Source of the DNA: Lachnospiraceae bacterium
GTDB lineage: Bacteria; Bacillota; Clostridia; Lachnospirales; Lachnospiraceae
DNA: 64,000 bases
Assembly (NCBI GenBank): GCA_029053015.1
Contig: JAIDHX010000050.1
Location: 1 to 64,000, forward strand
Direction of reading: 5' to 3'
Positions 47,823 through 58,696 of the stretch are shown here, piece after piece. The notes under the pieces were generated by a model that saw nothing but the letters and a program-made list of their open reading frames with translations, had not been told where the DNA came from and did not search any database. Numbering within the stretch: position 1 is the stretch's first letter; each line of letters begins with the position of its first letter. The translations under genes and the position numbers were made by a program.

Positions 47823-50800
47823 ATGTACAAAAAAGTATCGACGGATTTGAATTTTGTAGAAAGAGAAAAGCAGGTCGAGGCATTTTGGAAGGAAAATGAC
47901 ATATTCAAAAAGAGTATGGAAACCCGAAAAGAAGGACCGGAATATACCTTTTATGACGGGCCGCCCACCGCAAACGGCAAGCCTCATATCGGCCATGTGC
48001 TGACCCGCGTTATCAAGGACATGATTCCCAGATACCGTACCATGAAGGGCTATATGGTGCCCAGGAAGGCGGGCTGGGATACTCATGGACTGCCGGTGGA
48101 AATCGAGGTGGAAAAGCTGCTCGGACTGGACGGCAAGGAACAGATAGAAAATTACGGGCTGGAGCCTTTTATCAATAAGTGTAAGGAAAGTGTGTGGAAA
48201 TACAAGGGCATGTGGGAGGATTTCTCCGGCACCGTTGGTTTTTGGGCGGATATGGACAATCCCTATGTGACCTATCATGACGACTATATCGAGTCCGAGT
48301 GGTGGGCGCTCAAGGAAATCTGGGATAAGGGGCTGCTCTACAAGGGCTTTAAGATTGTACCCTATTGTCCCCGCTGCGGCACGCCGCTTTCCTCGCAGGA
48401 AGTGGCGCAGGGCTACAAGGATGTCAAGGAACGCTCCGCGGTGGCACGCTTTAAAGTGAAGGGCGAGGACGCCTACATTCTGGCATGGACGACCACCCCG
48501 TGGACGTTGCCTTCCAACGTGGCGCTGTGCGTCAATCCGGTGGAAACCTACGCAAAGGTAAAGGCGGCGGATGGCTATACCTATTACATGGCGGAGGCAC
48601 TTTTAGACACCGTTCTCGGCAGACTCGGGAACGCAGAGGAGGGCGTAAAAGCCTATGAAGTGCTGGAGACCATGACAGGAAAGGATTTGGAGTACAAGGA
48701 ATACGAGCCGCTTTTTGACTGTGCGGTGGAAATCTGCAAAAAGCAGAATAAAAAAGCACATTACGTAACATGTGACAGCTATGTCACTTTGACGGACGGC
48801 ACGGGCGTAGTACACATTGCACCTGCGTTTGGTGAGGACGACGCCAAGGTGGGACGCAACTATGATCTGCCTTTTGTACAGCTTGTGGACGGAAAGGGTA
48901 ATATGACAGAGGAAGCGCCTTTTGCCGGCACTTTTGTCAAAAAAGCAGACCCCATGATCTTAAAAGCGCTGGAGGAAGCGGGTCTGTTGTTTGAGGCTCC
49001 GAAGTTTGAGCACAGCTATCCGCACTGCTGGCGCTGCGATACACCGCTGATTTATTATGCGCGCGAGTCATGGTATATCAAAATGACCTCCGTAAAAGAG
49101 GATTTGATACGCAACAACAATACCATCAACTGGATTCCGGAGTCCATCGGCAAGGGACGTTTTGGGGACTGGCTGGAAAATATACAGGACTGGGCTATTT
49201 CACGTAACCGTTACTGGGGCACGCCGCTCAACATCTGGGAGTGCGAGTGCGGCTGCCAGCACTGTGTCGGAAGCCGCGAGGAACTTGCAAAGATGAGCGG
49301 CAATCCGGACGATGCCAAGGTGGAACTGCACAGACCCTATATCGATGCTGTGACAATCAAGTGCCCGAAGTGCGGCAAGGATATGCACAGAGTACCGGAG
49401 GTTATCGACTGCTGGTTTGATTCCGGCGCCATGCCTTTTGCACAGCATCACTATCCTTTTGAAAACAAAGAGCTGTTTGAAAAGCAGTTCCCCGCGCAGT
49501 TTATCTCGGAGGCGGTGGATCAGACGAGAGGCTGGTTCTACTCCCTGCTTGCGGAGTCTACCCTGCTGTTCAACAAAGCGCCTTATGAGAACGTTATTGT
49601 ATTGGGACATGTGCAGGACGAGAACGGGCAGAAGATGAGCAAATCCAAGGGAAATGCGGTAGACCCGTTTGATGCGCTTGAGACCTACGGCGCGGATGCA
49701 ATCCGCTGGTATTTCTACATCAATTCCGCACCGTGGCTGCCGAACCGCTTCCACGGCAGGGCAGTGCAGGAGGGACAGCGCAAGTTTATGGGTACGCTCT
49801 GGAATACCTATGCTTTCTTCGTGCTGTATGCCAATATAGATGATTTTGACGCATCGAAGTATACGCTCGAATATGACAAACTGGCGGTTATGGACAAATG
49901 GCTGCTTTCCAAGCTGAACACCGTTGTGGCCAAAGTGGATGAGGATTTGGAGCATTACCGGATTCCCGAGGCGGCAAGAGCACTGCAGGAGTTTGTGGAC
50001 GACATGAGCAACTGGTATGTCAGAAGGAGCCGCGAGCGCTTCTGGGCGAAGGGCATGGAGCAGGATAAAATCAATGCTTACATGACGCTCTACACCGCAT
50101 TGATTACCATCAGCAAGGCAGCAGCGCCCATGATACCCTTTATGACAGAGGATATCTACCAGAATCTGGTGCGGAGCATTGATAAGGATGCGCCGGAAAG
50201 CATTCATCTGTGCGAGTTCCCGAAGGCTGATGAGGCATGGATAGACAAAAAGCTGGAGGAGGATATGGAGACGGTGCTGAAGGCTGTTGTCATGGGACGC
50301 GCCTGCCGCAACACCGCAAATATCAAAAACCGGCAGCCGATAAGCACCATGTTTGTCAAAACAGAGCATGATTTGACCGATTTCTATAAGGATATTATCG
50401 CGGAAGAGCTGAATGTAAAAGAGGTACGCTTTACGGATGACGTAAGGGAATTTACTTCTTACATCTTTAAGCCTCAGTTAAAGACGGTTGGTCCTAAGTA
50501 CGGCAAACTGCTCGGCAGTATCCAGAAAACGCTTGCTTCTCTTGACGGCAACGCGGCAATGGACGAACTGCGGGCGGACGGTGCGCTGAAGTTTATGGCG
50601 GGAGAGACGGAGGTTTCCCTGACAGAAGAGGATTTGCTGATTGAAATGACGCAGAAAGAGGGTTATGTGACAGAGAGCGACAACCGCATGACGGTAGTAC
50701 TCGACACCAACCTGACGGATGCGCTGGTTGAGGAGGGCTTTGTGCTTGAAATCATCAGCAAAATCCAGACCATGCGGAAAGAGGCGGATTTTGAGGTGAC

Positions 50801-50987
50801 TGACCGCATTCAGGTATCCTTTGCAGGCAACGAAAAGGTGGCGGACATTGCGCTTCGCAATAAAGAGGCAATCGCCGGAAAGGTGCTTGCCGAGTCGATG
50901 GCGACGGGAGAAACCCTCGCTGTGGCAAAGGAATGGAACGTAAACGGAGAAAATGTTACGATTTCTGTGGAAAGAGTTTCAAACTAA
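47823..50987 (+). CDS. ileS: Isoleucyl-tRNA synthetase, IleS2-like
   Basis: Charges tRNA-Ile and edits Val-tRNA-Ile; 1054 residues. HIGH is at 55-58 in FYDGPPTANGKPHIGHVLTR and KMSKS at 604-608. The wording around HIGH, the length and the C-terminal region match the IleS2 (eukaryote-like) type rather than the IleS1 type of about 920 residues. Cys pairs occur in CPRCGTPLSS and CPKCGKDMHR. The start at 47823 is 47 bases after the T-box terminator; the longer frame to 47745 lies inside it. IleS2 enzymes are commonly less sensitive to mupirocin. Confidence 0.95.
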   Translation: MYKKVSTDLNFVEREKQVEAFWKENDIFKKSMETRKEGPEYTFYDGPPTANGKPHIGHVLTRVIKDMIPRYRTMKGYMVPRKAGWDTHGLPVEIEVEKLLGLDGKEQIENYGLEPFINKCKESVWKYKGMWEDFSGTVGFWADMDNPYVTYHDDYIESEWWALKEIWDKGLLYKGFKIVPYCPRCGTPLSSQEVAQGYKDVKERSAVARFKVKGEDAYILAWTTTPWTLPSNVALCVNPVETYAKVKAADGYTYYMAEALLDTVLGRLGNAEEGVKAYEVLETMTGKDLEYKEYEPLFDCAVEICKKQNKKAHYVTCDSYVTLTDGTGVVHIAPAFGEDDAKVGRNYDLPFVQLVDGKGNMTEEAPFAGTFVKKADPMILKALEEAGLLFEAPKFEHSYPHCWRCDTPLIYYARESWYIKMTSVKEDLIRNNNTINWIPESIGKGRFGDWLENIQDWAISRNRYWGTPLNIWECECGCQHCVGSREELAKMSGNPDDAKVELHRPYIDAVTIKCPKCGKDMHRVPEVIDCWFDSGAMPFAQHHYPFENKELFEKQFPAQFISEAVDQTRGWFYSLLAESTLLFNKAPYENVIVLGHVQDENGQKMSKSKGNAVDPFDALETYGADAIRWYFYINSAPWLPNRFHGRAVQEGQRKFMGTLWNTYAFFVLYANIDDFDASKYTLEYDKLAVMDKWLLSKLNTVVAKVDEDLEHYRIPEAARALQEFVDDMSNWYVRRSRERFWAKGMEQDKINAYMTLYTALITISKAAAPMIPFMTEDIYQNLVRSIDKDAPESIHLCEFPKADEAWIDKKLEEDMETVLKAVVMGRACRNTANIKNRQPISTMFVKTEHDLTDFYKDIIAEELNVKEVRFTDDVREFTSYIFKPQLKTVGPKYGKLLGSIQKTLASLDGNAAMDELRADGALKFMAGETEVSLTEEDLLIEMTQKEGYVTESDNRMTVVLDTNLTDALVEEGFVLEIISKIQTMRKEADFEVTDRIQVSFAGNEKVADIALRNKEAIAGKVLAESMATGETLAVAKEWNVNGENVTISVERVSN

Positions 50988-51074
50988 TAGTATAATACAG
51001 TTAGTGGTGAAGGCGGCAGGAAGATGAAACGCCTGCCGCAATAAGAAAGATGACAAATACGAGGAGGACAGAAT

Positions 51075-53558
51075 ATGCTGAAAAGCAAGGTAAAGTTTGA
51101 CAAGGAATTGTTTAAGAGAAGCGTTCTGTACAACATAAAGACTTTGTACAGAAAAACCTTGGAGGAGGCAACGCAGCAACAGATTTTTCAAGCAGTATGC
51201 TATGCGGTAAAGGATCAGATTGTAGACTGCTGGATGGATACACAGAGGGAGTACGACAAGCAGGATCCGAAGACGGTATACTACCTCTCCATGGAATTCC
51301 TTATGGGCAGGGCACTCGGAAATAACCTTATCAACCTGCAGGCATACAAGCCGGTGAAAGAAGCTTTGGATGAGCTGGGGCTGGATTTGAATCTGGTGGA
51401 GGATGCAGAGCCGGATGCAGCGCTGGGCAACGGCGGTCTGGGACGTCTGGCAGCCTGCTTTTTGGATTCCCTTGCCACGCTCGGATATCCGGCATATGGC
51501 TGCGGCATCCGTTACCGCTACGGCATGTTTAAACAGGAAATCAGGGACGGATATCAGATAGAAGTACCGGATGTATGGCTGGAGAACGGCAATCCCTTTG
51601 AGCTGCGCCGCCCTGAATATGCACAGGAGGTAAAGTTCGGAGGCTATGTCAATGTGCGCACCGACGAAAAGGGAAGAAACCATTTCTTCCAGGAGGGTTA
51701 TCAGTCCGTAAAGGCAATTCCTTATGATTTACCCATTGTCGGCTATGGCAACGGCATTGTCAATACCCTGCGTATCTGGGATGCGGAGCCGATTGAGTGC
51801 TTCCAGCTTGATTCCTTTGACAAGGGCGACTACCAGAAGGCAGTTGAACAGCAGAATCTTGCCCGCAACATTGTAGAGGTACTTTACCCCAACGACAATC
51901 ACTATGCAGGTAAGGAACTCCGCTTAAAACAACAGTACTTCTTTATTTCCGCATCTGTGCAGAGGGCTGTGGCGAAATACATGAAGAAGCACGACGATAT
52001 CAGAAAGTTCCATGAAAAGGTGACTTTCCAGCTCAACGATACCCACCCGACGGTTGCCATTGCGGAATTGATGCGTATTCTGATGGATGACTTCAATTTA
52101 GAGTGGGATGAGGCATGGGAAGTAACCACCAAGACCTGTGCTTACACCAACCACACCATTATGGCGGAAGCACTGGAAAAATGGCCGATCGAGCTGTTCT
52201 CACGTCTGCTGCCCCGTATCTATCAGATTGTGGAGGAAATTAACCGTCGTTTTGTCAATCAGATTGCGGCGATGTATCCCGGCAATCAGGATAAAATCAA
52301 TAAGATGGCGATTGTCTACAACGGACAGGTTCATATGGCGCATCTTGCCATTGTGGCAGGCTATTCCGTAAACGGTGTGGCAAGGCTGCATACCGAGATT
52401 TTAAAGAATCAGGAATTAAAAGACTTCTACCAAATGATGCCGGAGAAGTTCAACAATAAGACCAACGGTATTACCCAGAGAAGGTTTTTACTCCACGGCA
52501 ATCCGCTCCTTGCGGACTGGGTAACCGAACATATCGGCTCCGAATGGATTACTGACTTGCCCCAGATTGCCAAGATGAAGATTTACGCTGACGACAAGAA
52601 GGCACAGCAGGAGTTTATGAACATCAAGTACCGCAATAAGGTGCGCCTTGCGCAGTATATCTTAGAGCACAACGGCGTGGAGGTAGACCCCCGCTCCATC
52701 TTTGACGTACAGGTAAAGCGTCTGCATGAGTACAAGAGACAGCTCTTAAATATCCTGCACGTAATGTATCTGTACAACGAACTGAAGGAGCATCCGGATA
52801 TGGACTTCTATCCCCGCACCTTTATCTTCGGAGCGAAGGCTGCAGCAGGTTACCGCAATGCCAAGCTGACCATTAAGCTGATTAACGCGGTTGCAGATGT
52901 GGTAAACAACGATGCCTCCATCGGCGGCAAAATGAAGGTAGTATTTATTGAAAATTACCGTGTTTCCAATGCGGAGATGATTTTTGCGGCAGCGGATGTT
53001 TCCGAGCAGATTTCTACAGCAAGTAAAGAGGCTTCCGGTACCGGTAATATGAAGTTTATGTTAAACGGCGCACTGACCATCGGCACCATGGACGGCGCGA
53101 ATGTGGAAATCGTGGAAGAGGTTGGCGAGGAAAATGCCTTTATCTTTGGCTTGTCCTCCGATGAGGTTATCCACTACGAGAATTATGGCGGCTACAACCC
53201 CATGGAAATTTTCAACAACGATCAGGATATCCGTAAGGTACTGATGCAGTTAATCAACGGTACTTATGCACCCGGAGATACGGAATTGTTCAGAACGCTG
53301 TACAACTCCCTGCTCAATACCCAGAGCACTTCCAAGGCGGATACCTACTTTATTTTGAAGGATTTCAGATCCTACGCGGAAGCGCAGAAAAAGGTGGAAG
53401 CGGCATACCGGAACGAAGCAGGCTGGGCAAAGAGCGCTATTTTAAATATGGCAAGCTCCGGCAAGTTTACCTCCGATAGAACCATTCAGGAGTATGTGGA
53501 TGATATCTGGCATTTGGATAAGGTAGAGCTTTCTGACAAGAAACCGCTGAAAAAATAG
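51075..53558 (+). CDS. glgP: Glycogen phosphorylase
   Basis: Releases glucose 1-phosphate from glycogen or other alpha-glucans; 827 residues, normal for the family. The pyridoxal phosphate lysine is Lys660 in TGNMKFMLNGALTIGTMDGANVEI. ALGNGGLGRLAACFLDSLATLGYPAYG and VQVKRLHEYKRQLLNILH are intact. GGAGGA precedes the ATG. It is a single-gene unit with its own terminator, apart from glgC/glgD at 20833, with which it forms the storage and mobilisation sides of glycogen metabolism. Confidence 0.96.
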   Translation: MLKSKVKFDKELFKRSVLYNIKTLYRKTLEEATQQQIFQAVCYAVKDQIVDCWMDTQREYDKQDPKTVYYLSMEFLMGRALGNNLINLQAYKPVKEALDELGLDLNLVEDAEPDAALGNGGLGRLAACFLDSLATLGYPAYGCGIRYRYGMFKQEIRDGYQIEVPDVWLENGNPFELRRPEYAQEVKFGGYVNVRTDEKGRNHFFQEGYQSVKAIPYDLPIVGYGNGIVNTLRIWDAEPIECFQLDSFDKGDYQKAVEQQNLARNIVEVLYPNDNHYAGKELRLKQQYFFISASVQRAVAKYMKKHDDIRKFHEKVTFQLNDTHPTVAIAELMRILMDDFNLEWDEAWEVTTKTCAYTNHTIMAEALEKWPIELFSRLLPRIYQIVEEINRRFVNQIAAMYPGNQDKINKMAIVYNGQVHMAHLAIVAGYSVNGVARLHTEILKNQELKDFYQMMPEKFNNKTNGITQRRFLLHGNPLLADWVTEHIGSEWITDLPQIAKMKIYADDKKAQQEFMNIKYRNKVRLAQYILEHNGVEVDPRSIFDVQVKRLHEYKRQLLNILHVMYLYNELKEHPDMDFYPRTFIFGAKAAAGYRNAKLTIKLINAVADVVNNDASIGGKMKVVFIENYRVSNAEMIFAAADVSEQISTASKEASGTGNMKFMLNGALTIGTMDGANVEIVEEVGEENAFIFGLSSDEVIHYENYGGYNPMEIFNNDQDIRKVLMQLINGTYAPGDTELFRTLYNSLLNTQSTSKADTYFILKDFRSYAEAQKKVEAAYRNEAGWAKSAILNMASSGKFTSDRTIQEYVDDIWHLDKVELSDKKPLKK

Positions 53559-53568
53559 GGTAAAACGA

Positions 53569-53606
53569 GATAACCGCCTGGTTTTGTGCTGTGGCGGTTA
53601 TCTTTC
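53569..53606 (+). terminator. Intrinsic terminator after glgP
   Basis: A 10-bp stem GATAACCGCC (53569-53578) with GGCGGTTATC (53593-53602), then TTTC. Confidence 0.8.
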
Positions 53607-53622
53607 TGTATGGAGGATGGAT

Positions 53623-54882
53623 ATGTTTTTCAAAAAAAGGAAAAGAGTCACCATGTTTTTGGTGTTGGCGCTGCTTTTAGCGGGATGTGGAAAGGAACCG
53701 ATGGTCGTGGCAGGGGCTACTGTCGCGGAAGCGCGTGGCACAGGGCTTATATCGGGACTGGCGGTATATACGCCTTTGGCGGATGAACAGATAAGCGGGC
53801 TGGAAGCGGATATGCTTTCTCTGCAAGAGGAAATGAAGATACTCGCCACGCCGGAGGTAACGCTTATCATGGTCGGAGACATTCTGATGCATATGCCGGT
53901 CAACAACAGCGGCAGACTGGCGGACGGCAGCAGGAATTTTGACCACCTTTTTACCTATACGAAGGACATGATAGAGGCGGCGGACATTGCCATTGTCAAT
54001 CAGGAGGTGATTCTGGGCGGGCCGGAGCTTGGGATTTCCGGTTATCCCCGATTCAACACCTATTACGAGGTAGGGGATGCACTGGCTAATGCCGGCTTTG
54101 ATGTGATTCTCCATGCGACAAATCATAGCCTTGACAGGGGACGGGAAGGGATAGAAAACTGTCTTGCCTTTTGGGAGGACAACTATCCCGATATTGCAGT
54201 AGTTGGCATTTATGGCAGCGCGGAGGCGCAGGAGGAAATTTATGTCTGCGAGCAGGAAGGCATAAAAATTGCCATTTTGAACTATACATATGGCACCAAC
54301 GGACTGCCTTTTCCGGCAGGGATGTCCTATGCCGTTAATCTTTTGAACAAGGAGAAGATTGCGGCGGATGTGGCGCGGGCAAAGGAGATGGCGGATTTTG
54401 TGGTGCTCTGTCCTCATTGGGGCACGGAATATGTGCTGAAGGAGACGAAGAATCAGCGCGAATGGGCAGAATTTTTCATGGAGTGCGGCGTTGATTTGGT
54501 CATCGGCACGCATCCCCATGTGATTGAGCCGGTGGAAATGCTTTGTGATGAAGATGGCAATGAGATGCTTGTGTATTATTCTTTGGGCAATTATGTCAAT
54601 GCGACGGCCGGTGAAGACAGCGACATAGGAAAACGGATGATCGGCGCGATGGCGACAGTGACTCTTTCCCGCAACGAGGATGGCGAAGTATACATCAAGG
54701 AATACGGCGCGGAGCCTCTGGTGACGTATTTTTCCGCTGACAGAAAGACCGTGCTTGTTTATCCCATGGAGCAGTTTACCGACGAGATGGCGGCGAACAG
54801 CTTTACCATAAAGAGGGACAGAGATTTCAGTCCTGCTTACTGTCAGGAAATCTGGGAGCAGGTATTTGGGGATTTGCAGTGA
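53623..54882 (+). CDS. CapA-family lipoprotein (predicted metallophosphatase-like)
   Basis: A 419-residue protein. A lipobox LLAGC places the lipid on Cys22. The CapA/PgsA domain (about 80-360) shows VTLIMVGDILMHMPV, VNQEVILGG, ILHATNHSLDRGREGI, and CPHWGTEYV, GTHPHVIEPVE and YSLGNYV, the pattern of a calcineurin-like phosphoesterase fold. CapA relatives take part in poly-gamma-glutamate export, but no capBC genes are nearby, so the role here is open. The start at 53623 has GGAGG 6 bases upstream; 53617 is too close to it. Confidence 0.87.
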   Translation: MFFKKRKRVTMFLVLALLLAGCGKEPMVVAGATVAEARGTGLISGLAVYTPLADEQISGLEADMLSLQEEMKILATPEVTLIMVGDILMHMPVNNSGRLADGSRNFDHLFTYTKDMIEAADIAIVNQEVILGGPELGISGYPRFNTYYEVGDALANAGFDVILHATNHSLDRGREGIENCLAFWEDNYPDIAVVGIYGSAEAQEEIYVCEQEGIKIAILNYTYGTNGLPFPAGMSYAVNLLNKEKIAADVARAKEMADFVVLCPHWGTEYVLKETKNQREWAEFFMECGVDLVIGTHPHVIEPVEMLCDEDGNEMLVYYSLGNYVNATAGEDSDIGKRMIGAMATVTLSRNEDGEVYIKEYGAEPLVTYFSADRKTVLVYPMEQFTDEMAANSFTIKRDRDFSPAYCQEIWEQVFGDLQ

Positions 54883-54984
54883 GCAGCTGTTTCTCAGGTG
54901 ATTTTGTATTGCAAAATCATGCGAAAAATGTAATAATCATGATATTAAATATGGACGGATCTTGTGTATTGGGAAGGGGTAACA

Positions 54985-55659
54985 ATGGCCAGAAACAGCT
55001 ATAAGGAAAGAAACAGTAAGAGGGTTAAAATGCATAGAGAAAAAGGCATTAATATAAAACTCACGATAATCGGCGGTCTTATAGTGGCGGCTATCGTGCT
55101 TCTGCTGTTTTTTAACTTACGAGGAAAAAGTTGGTCGGATATGTTCAGCGAGAAAATTGAGAACATCATCGACGGCGGGGAAGGCAAGGTCGTAACGGTC
55201 AGCGAGGTTTCGATAAGCAAGGTTTTTGAGATAAGCGAACTGGCAACCGCAGACTACACTTACAATGCCATTGCAAGAGCGTATAAAGAAGACGGTGTAA
55301 CCGTAAGATATTATGTAGCATATGAGGGGGAATTAAAAGCAGGTATTGATTTCAGTAAAATAGTTGTTGACATCAATGAAGAGGATAAAATGATATTCAT
55401 TACAATTCCGGAGGTTGAAATTCAGGAGATAAGGATTGACCCGGGAACGCTTGATTATATATTTATCGACAAAAAAAGTGAGACAGAGACGGTACATCAG
55501 GAAGCATATGAAGTATGCAAAAAGGATTTAGAAGAGAGGATATATGGCGAGGAAGACCTCTTAAAATCAGCAAGGGAAAATGCAATTGCCGTTGTTAAGG
55601 CGCTGGTGGTGCCCTGGGTAGAGCAGTTGGACGCGGAGTACAAGGTAGAAATCCGATAG
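54985..55659 (+). CDS. DUF4230 protein, membrane anchored
   Basis: About 224 residues. A basic start (MARNSYKERNSKRVKMHREK) precedes one membrane helix (about 26-46), and the rest is probably outside. The domain ISKVFEISELATADYTYNAIARAY... and the end SARENAIAVVKALVVPWVEQLDAEYKVEIR match DUF4230 proteins, whose function is unknown. AAGGGG precedes 54985. It lies 15 bp upstream of a second member of the same family, a tandem duplication. Confidence 0.82.
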   Translation: MARNSYKERNSKRVKMHREKGINIKLTIIGGLIVAAIVLLLFFNLRGKSWSDMFSEKIENIIDGGEGKVVTVSEVSISKVFEISELATADYTYNAIARAYKEDGVTVRYYVAYEGELKAGIDFSKIVVDINEEDKMIFITIPEVEIQEIRIDPGTLDYIFIDKKSETETVHQEAYEVCKKDLEERIYGEEDLLKSARENAIAVVKALVVPWVEQLDAEYKVEIR

Positions 55660-55674
55660 AGAGGAGGCACGCAA

Positions 55675-56313
55675 ATGCTGCACATATTGTACATGAAAAA
55701 ACGATTCAGCTGTTTTATGATGGCATTTTTGCTTTTGTTCACATTTTGTGCATGTTCAGGTAAAAAAGAAGAACAGGAGCCGGCAGAAGAAATTGTAGAA
55801 GAGGAAACGCTGTATTATCCTGATATTTTACAGATTCGATATATATGTGAGCTTGCGACACTGGAATGTTATTATCACAATGTGGCAAAGTCAGAGAAAC
55901 CAAAGGGTTCGGGAATTGTTCATTGGGGAGAAAAGGACCGTGTATTTTGGATTGAATACAGCGGGGTCGCAAAATTCGGTATCGATATCTCTAAAGTAAA
56001 AATGGAGATTGACGGGCAGAAAATTATCATAACGATTCCCAAAGCAGGATTGCTTGGTTTATCTGATTATACATTCACGGAAGACAGCTATATTTCATCG
56101 GACGACGGGCTGAATAAAAATCCGATTACAGCAGATAACCAGACAGAGGCAATCGCGAAGGCAGAAGAGGATATAAAGCTGATGTTTGAAAATGATGAAG
56201 TTTTGCTTATGCGGGCGCAGGACAATGCGAAAAAGCTGATAGAAAGTTATATTAAACAGTTAGGAGAAATTTCGGGAACCGATTATCAGATTATATGGAA
56301 TTATGAAGAATAA
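55675..56313 (+). CDS. DUF4230 lipoprotein-like paralogue
   Basis: A 212-residue relative of the preceding gene. Here the anchor is a lipoprotein-type signal (FMMAFLLLFTFCACSGK) with Cys27 the likely lipidated residue. DILQIRYICELATLECYYHNVAKSEK and the ending DNAKKLIESYIKQLGEISGTDYQIIW align with the first copy. GAGGAGG (55660-55666) fits the start at 55675. The differing anchors suggest that the two may work together on the membrane surface; function is unknown. Confidence 0.8.
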   Translation: MLHILYMKKRFSCFMMAFLLLFTFCACSGKKEEQEPAEEIVEEETLYYPDILQIRYICELATLECYYHNVAKSEKPKGSGIVHWGEKDRVFWIEYSGVAKFGIDISKVKMEIDGQKIIITIPKAGLLGLSDYTFTEDSYISSDDGLNKNPITADNQTEAIAKAEEDIKLMFENDEVLLMRAQDNAKKLIESYIKQLGEISGTDYQIIWNYEE

Positions 56314-56365
56314 GAAGGTTTTTCCTTTATAATAAAAATGACAATTGAAAGCAGGAGGTACAAAT

Positions 56366-58654
56366 ATGATTCAATTATTACAGGGCGGCGCTTATCTTGT
56401 GGGCGGTACGCAGATTATCGAGGACACACAGGAGGCGGCACTCGCCATTGAGAATAAAACCGGCAAAAAGGTGACGAAGGCGGAAGCGGCAAAGCAGACT
56501 ATTGCCTATGGTATTCTGGAGAGCCACAATACTTCCGGCAGCATGGACAAGCTGCGGATTAAATTTGATAAGCTGACAAGCCATGACATCACTTTTGTAG
56601 GCATTATCCAGACGGCGCGCGCTTCGGGGCTGACTAAATTTCCGGTTCCCTACGTGCTGACCAACTGTCACAATTCCCTTTGCGCGGTGGGCGGCACCAT
56701 CAATGAAGATGACCACATGTTTGGACTTACCTGTGCCAAAAAGTACGGCGGCGTCTATGTTCCGCCTCATCAGGCTGTTATCCACCAGTTTGCAAGAGAA
56801 ATGCTTGCGGGCGGCGGCAGTATGATTCTGGGATCCGATTCCCATACACGGTATGGCGCGTTGGGCACCATGGCGATGGGCGAGGGCGGACCGGAGCTGG
56901 TAAAGCAGCTTTTAAACCAGACCTATGACATCAATATGCCCGGCGTAGTGGGCGTTTACCTGACGGGCGAGCCGGTAAAGGGCGTGGGTCCGCAGGACGT
57001 TGCGCTGGCGATTATCGGCGCAGTATTTAAAAACGGCTATGTCAAGAATAAGGTGATGGAGTTTGTGGGTCCCGGCGTTGCTTCCTTAAGCGCGGACTTC
57101 CGTATCGGCATCGATGTTATGACGACGGAGACCACCTGTCTTTCTTCCATCTGGCAGACAGACGATGCAATCAAAGAGTTCTATGAGATTCACGGCAGAA
57201 AAGAAGAATATAAGGAGCTTATCCCGGGCGAGGTGGCTTATTACGACGGTATGATTATGGTGGATTTGTCCAAAATCAGGCCGATGATTGCCATGCCCTT
57301 CCATCCCAGCAATACTTACACCATTGAAGAGCTGAACAGCAATCTTCTGGATATTTTGGACGAGACGGAGAAACGCGCTCTGGTAAGTCTTGACGGCGCG
57401 GTGGAATTTTCCTTAAAGGATAAGGTGCGCGACGGCAAATTCTATGTGGATCAGGGAATTATAGCGGGCTGTGCCGGCGGCGGTTTTGAAAATATCTGCG
57501 CGGCAGCGGATATTTTGAAGGGCAGTTATATTGGCGCGGACGGCTTTACTTTAAGCGTATATCCGGCTTCCATGCCTGTATATATGGAGCTGATTAAAAA
57601 CGGATGCGCGGCTTCCATTTTAGAGACGGGTGCCGTGATGAAGACTGCTTTCTGCGGTCCCTGCTTTGGCGCAGGCGACACGCCGTCACACAATGCGTTC
57701 AGCATCCGCCACTCTACAAGGAACTTCCCCAACAGGGAGGGTTCCAAGCTGCAGAGCGGGCAGATTGCCTCCGTGGCGCTTATGGACGCGCGTTCCATTG
57801 CGGCGACGGCGGCAAACAAGGGCGTGCTGACACCGGCTACGGAATTTGACGGCGAATTGAACCGTTATCAATATCATTTTGACAGCAATATTTATGCGAA
57901 TCGTGTGTTTGATTCCCACGGCGTGGCAGACCCTGACGTGGAAATCCAGTTCGGTCCCAATATCAAGGACTGGCCTGCCATGGGCGCATTGCCGGAAAAT
58001 CTGGTGCTGCAGGTAGTTTCCGAAATTCATGACCCCGTGACGACCACGGATGAATTGATTCCTTCCGGCGAAACTTCGTCTTACCGTTCCAATCCGCTTG
58101 GACTGGCAGAATTTACCCTGAGCCGCAAGGATCCGCAGTATGTGGGGCGTGCAAAGGCGATTCAGAAGGCGGAAACGGAAAGAATGGCCGGCGGACATCC
58201 CTGCACGGTATTGCCGCAGCTTAAGGACGTGATGGGCGTGATCAAGAAAACCTTTACAGAGGCAAATCACACCAACACAGGCTTCGGCTCCACTATATTT
58301 GCAGTGAAGCCCGGAGACGGCTCCGCACGCGAGCAGGCGGCTTCCTGTCAGAAAGTATTAGGCGGCTGGGCAAACATTGCCAATGAATATGCCACCAAGA
58401 GATACCGCTCCAATCTGATTAACTGGGGTATGCTTCCGTTTTTGATTGAAGAAGGCGAGCTGCCGTTCTCTAATCTGGACTATTTGTTTATACCGGAAAT
58501 CAAGAAAGCGGTGGAAGAGAAATCCGATGAAATCAAGGCGTATACCGTAGGGCAGGAAGGTCTTACAGAGTTTGTGCTGCGGCTGGGAGAGCTGACAGAC
58601 GAGGAAAGACAGATTATCTTAAAAGGCTGTCTGATTAATTACAACAGGGTATAA
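56366..58654 (+). CDS. Aconitase-family hydratase
   Basis: A 762-residue Fe-S hydro-lyase. The cluster cysteines are visible in [20 protein letters not shown] and in [19 protein letters not shown], the aconitase pattern, with [30 protein letters not shown] and the C-terminal swivel domain. The GCAGGG segment differs from the GSCTNS usual in aconitases, placing it with the divergent Firmicutes group named only hydratase. Substrate unknown. The start at 56366 has CAGGAGG upstream. Confidence 0.87.
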   Translation: MIQLLQGGAYLVGGTQIIEDTQEAALAIENKTGKKVTKAEAAKQTIAYGILESHNTSGSMDKLRIKFDKLTSHDITFVGIIQTARASGLTKFPVPYVLTNCHNSLCAVGGTINEDDHMFGLTCAKKYGGVYVPPHQAVIHQFAREMLAGGGSMILGSDSHTRYGALGTMAMGEGGPELVKQLLNQTYDINMPGVVGVYLTGEPVKGVGPQDVALAIIGAVFKNGYVKNKVMEFVGPGVASLSADFRIGIDVMTTETTCLSSIWQTDDAIKEFYEIHGRKEEYKELIPGEVAYYDGMIMVDLSKIRPMIAMPFHPSNTYTIEELNSNLLDILDETEKRALVSLDGAVEFSLKDKVRDGKFYVDQGIIAGCAGGGFENICAAADILKGSYIGADGFTLSVYPASMPVYMELIKNGCAASILETGAVMKTAFCGPCFGAGDTPSHNAFSIRHSTRNFPNREGSKLQSGQIASVALMDARSIAATAANKGVLTPATEFDGELNRYQYHFDSNIYANRVFDSHGVADPDVEIQFGPNIKDWPAMGALPENLVLQVVSEIHDPVTTTDELIPSGETSSYRSNPLGLAEFTLSRKDPQYVGRAKAIQKAETERMAGGHPCTVLPQLKDVMGVIKKTFTEANHTNTGFGSTIFAVKPGDGSAREQAASCQKVLGGWANIANEYATKRYRSNLINWGMLPFLIEEGELPFSNLDYLFIPEIKKAVEEKSDEIKAYTVGQEGLTEFVLRLGELTDEERQIILKGCLINYNRV

Positions 58655-58696
58655 AATTGAAAAACAAAAGACCTGGAATTCGGCATAGGGGGATAT

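Noticed and set aside
49200..50369. Long reading frame antisense to ileS
   Set aside because: Shadow frame in a conserved gene, with no recognisable domain.
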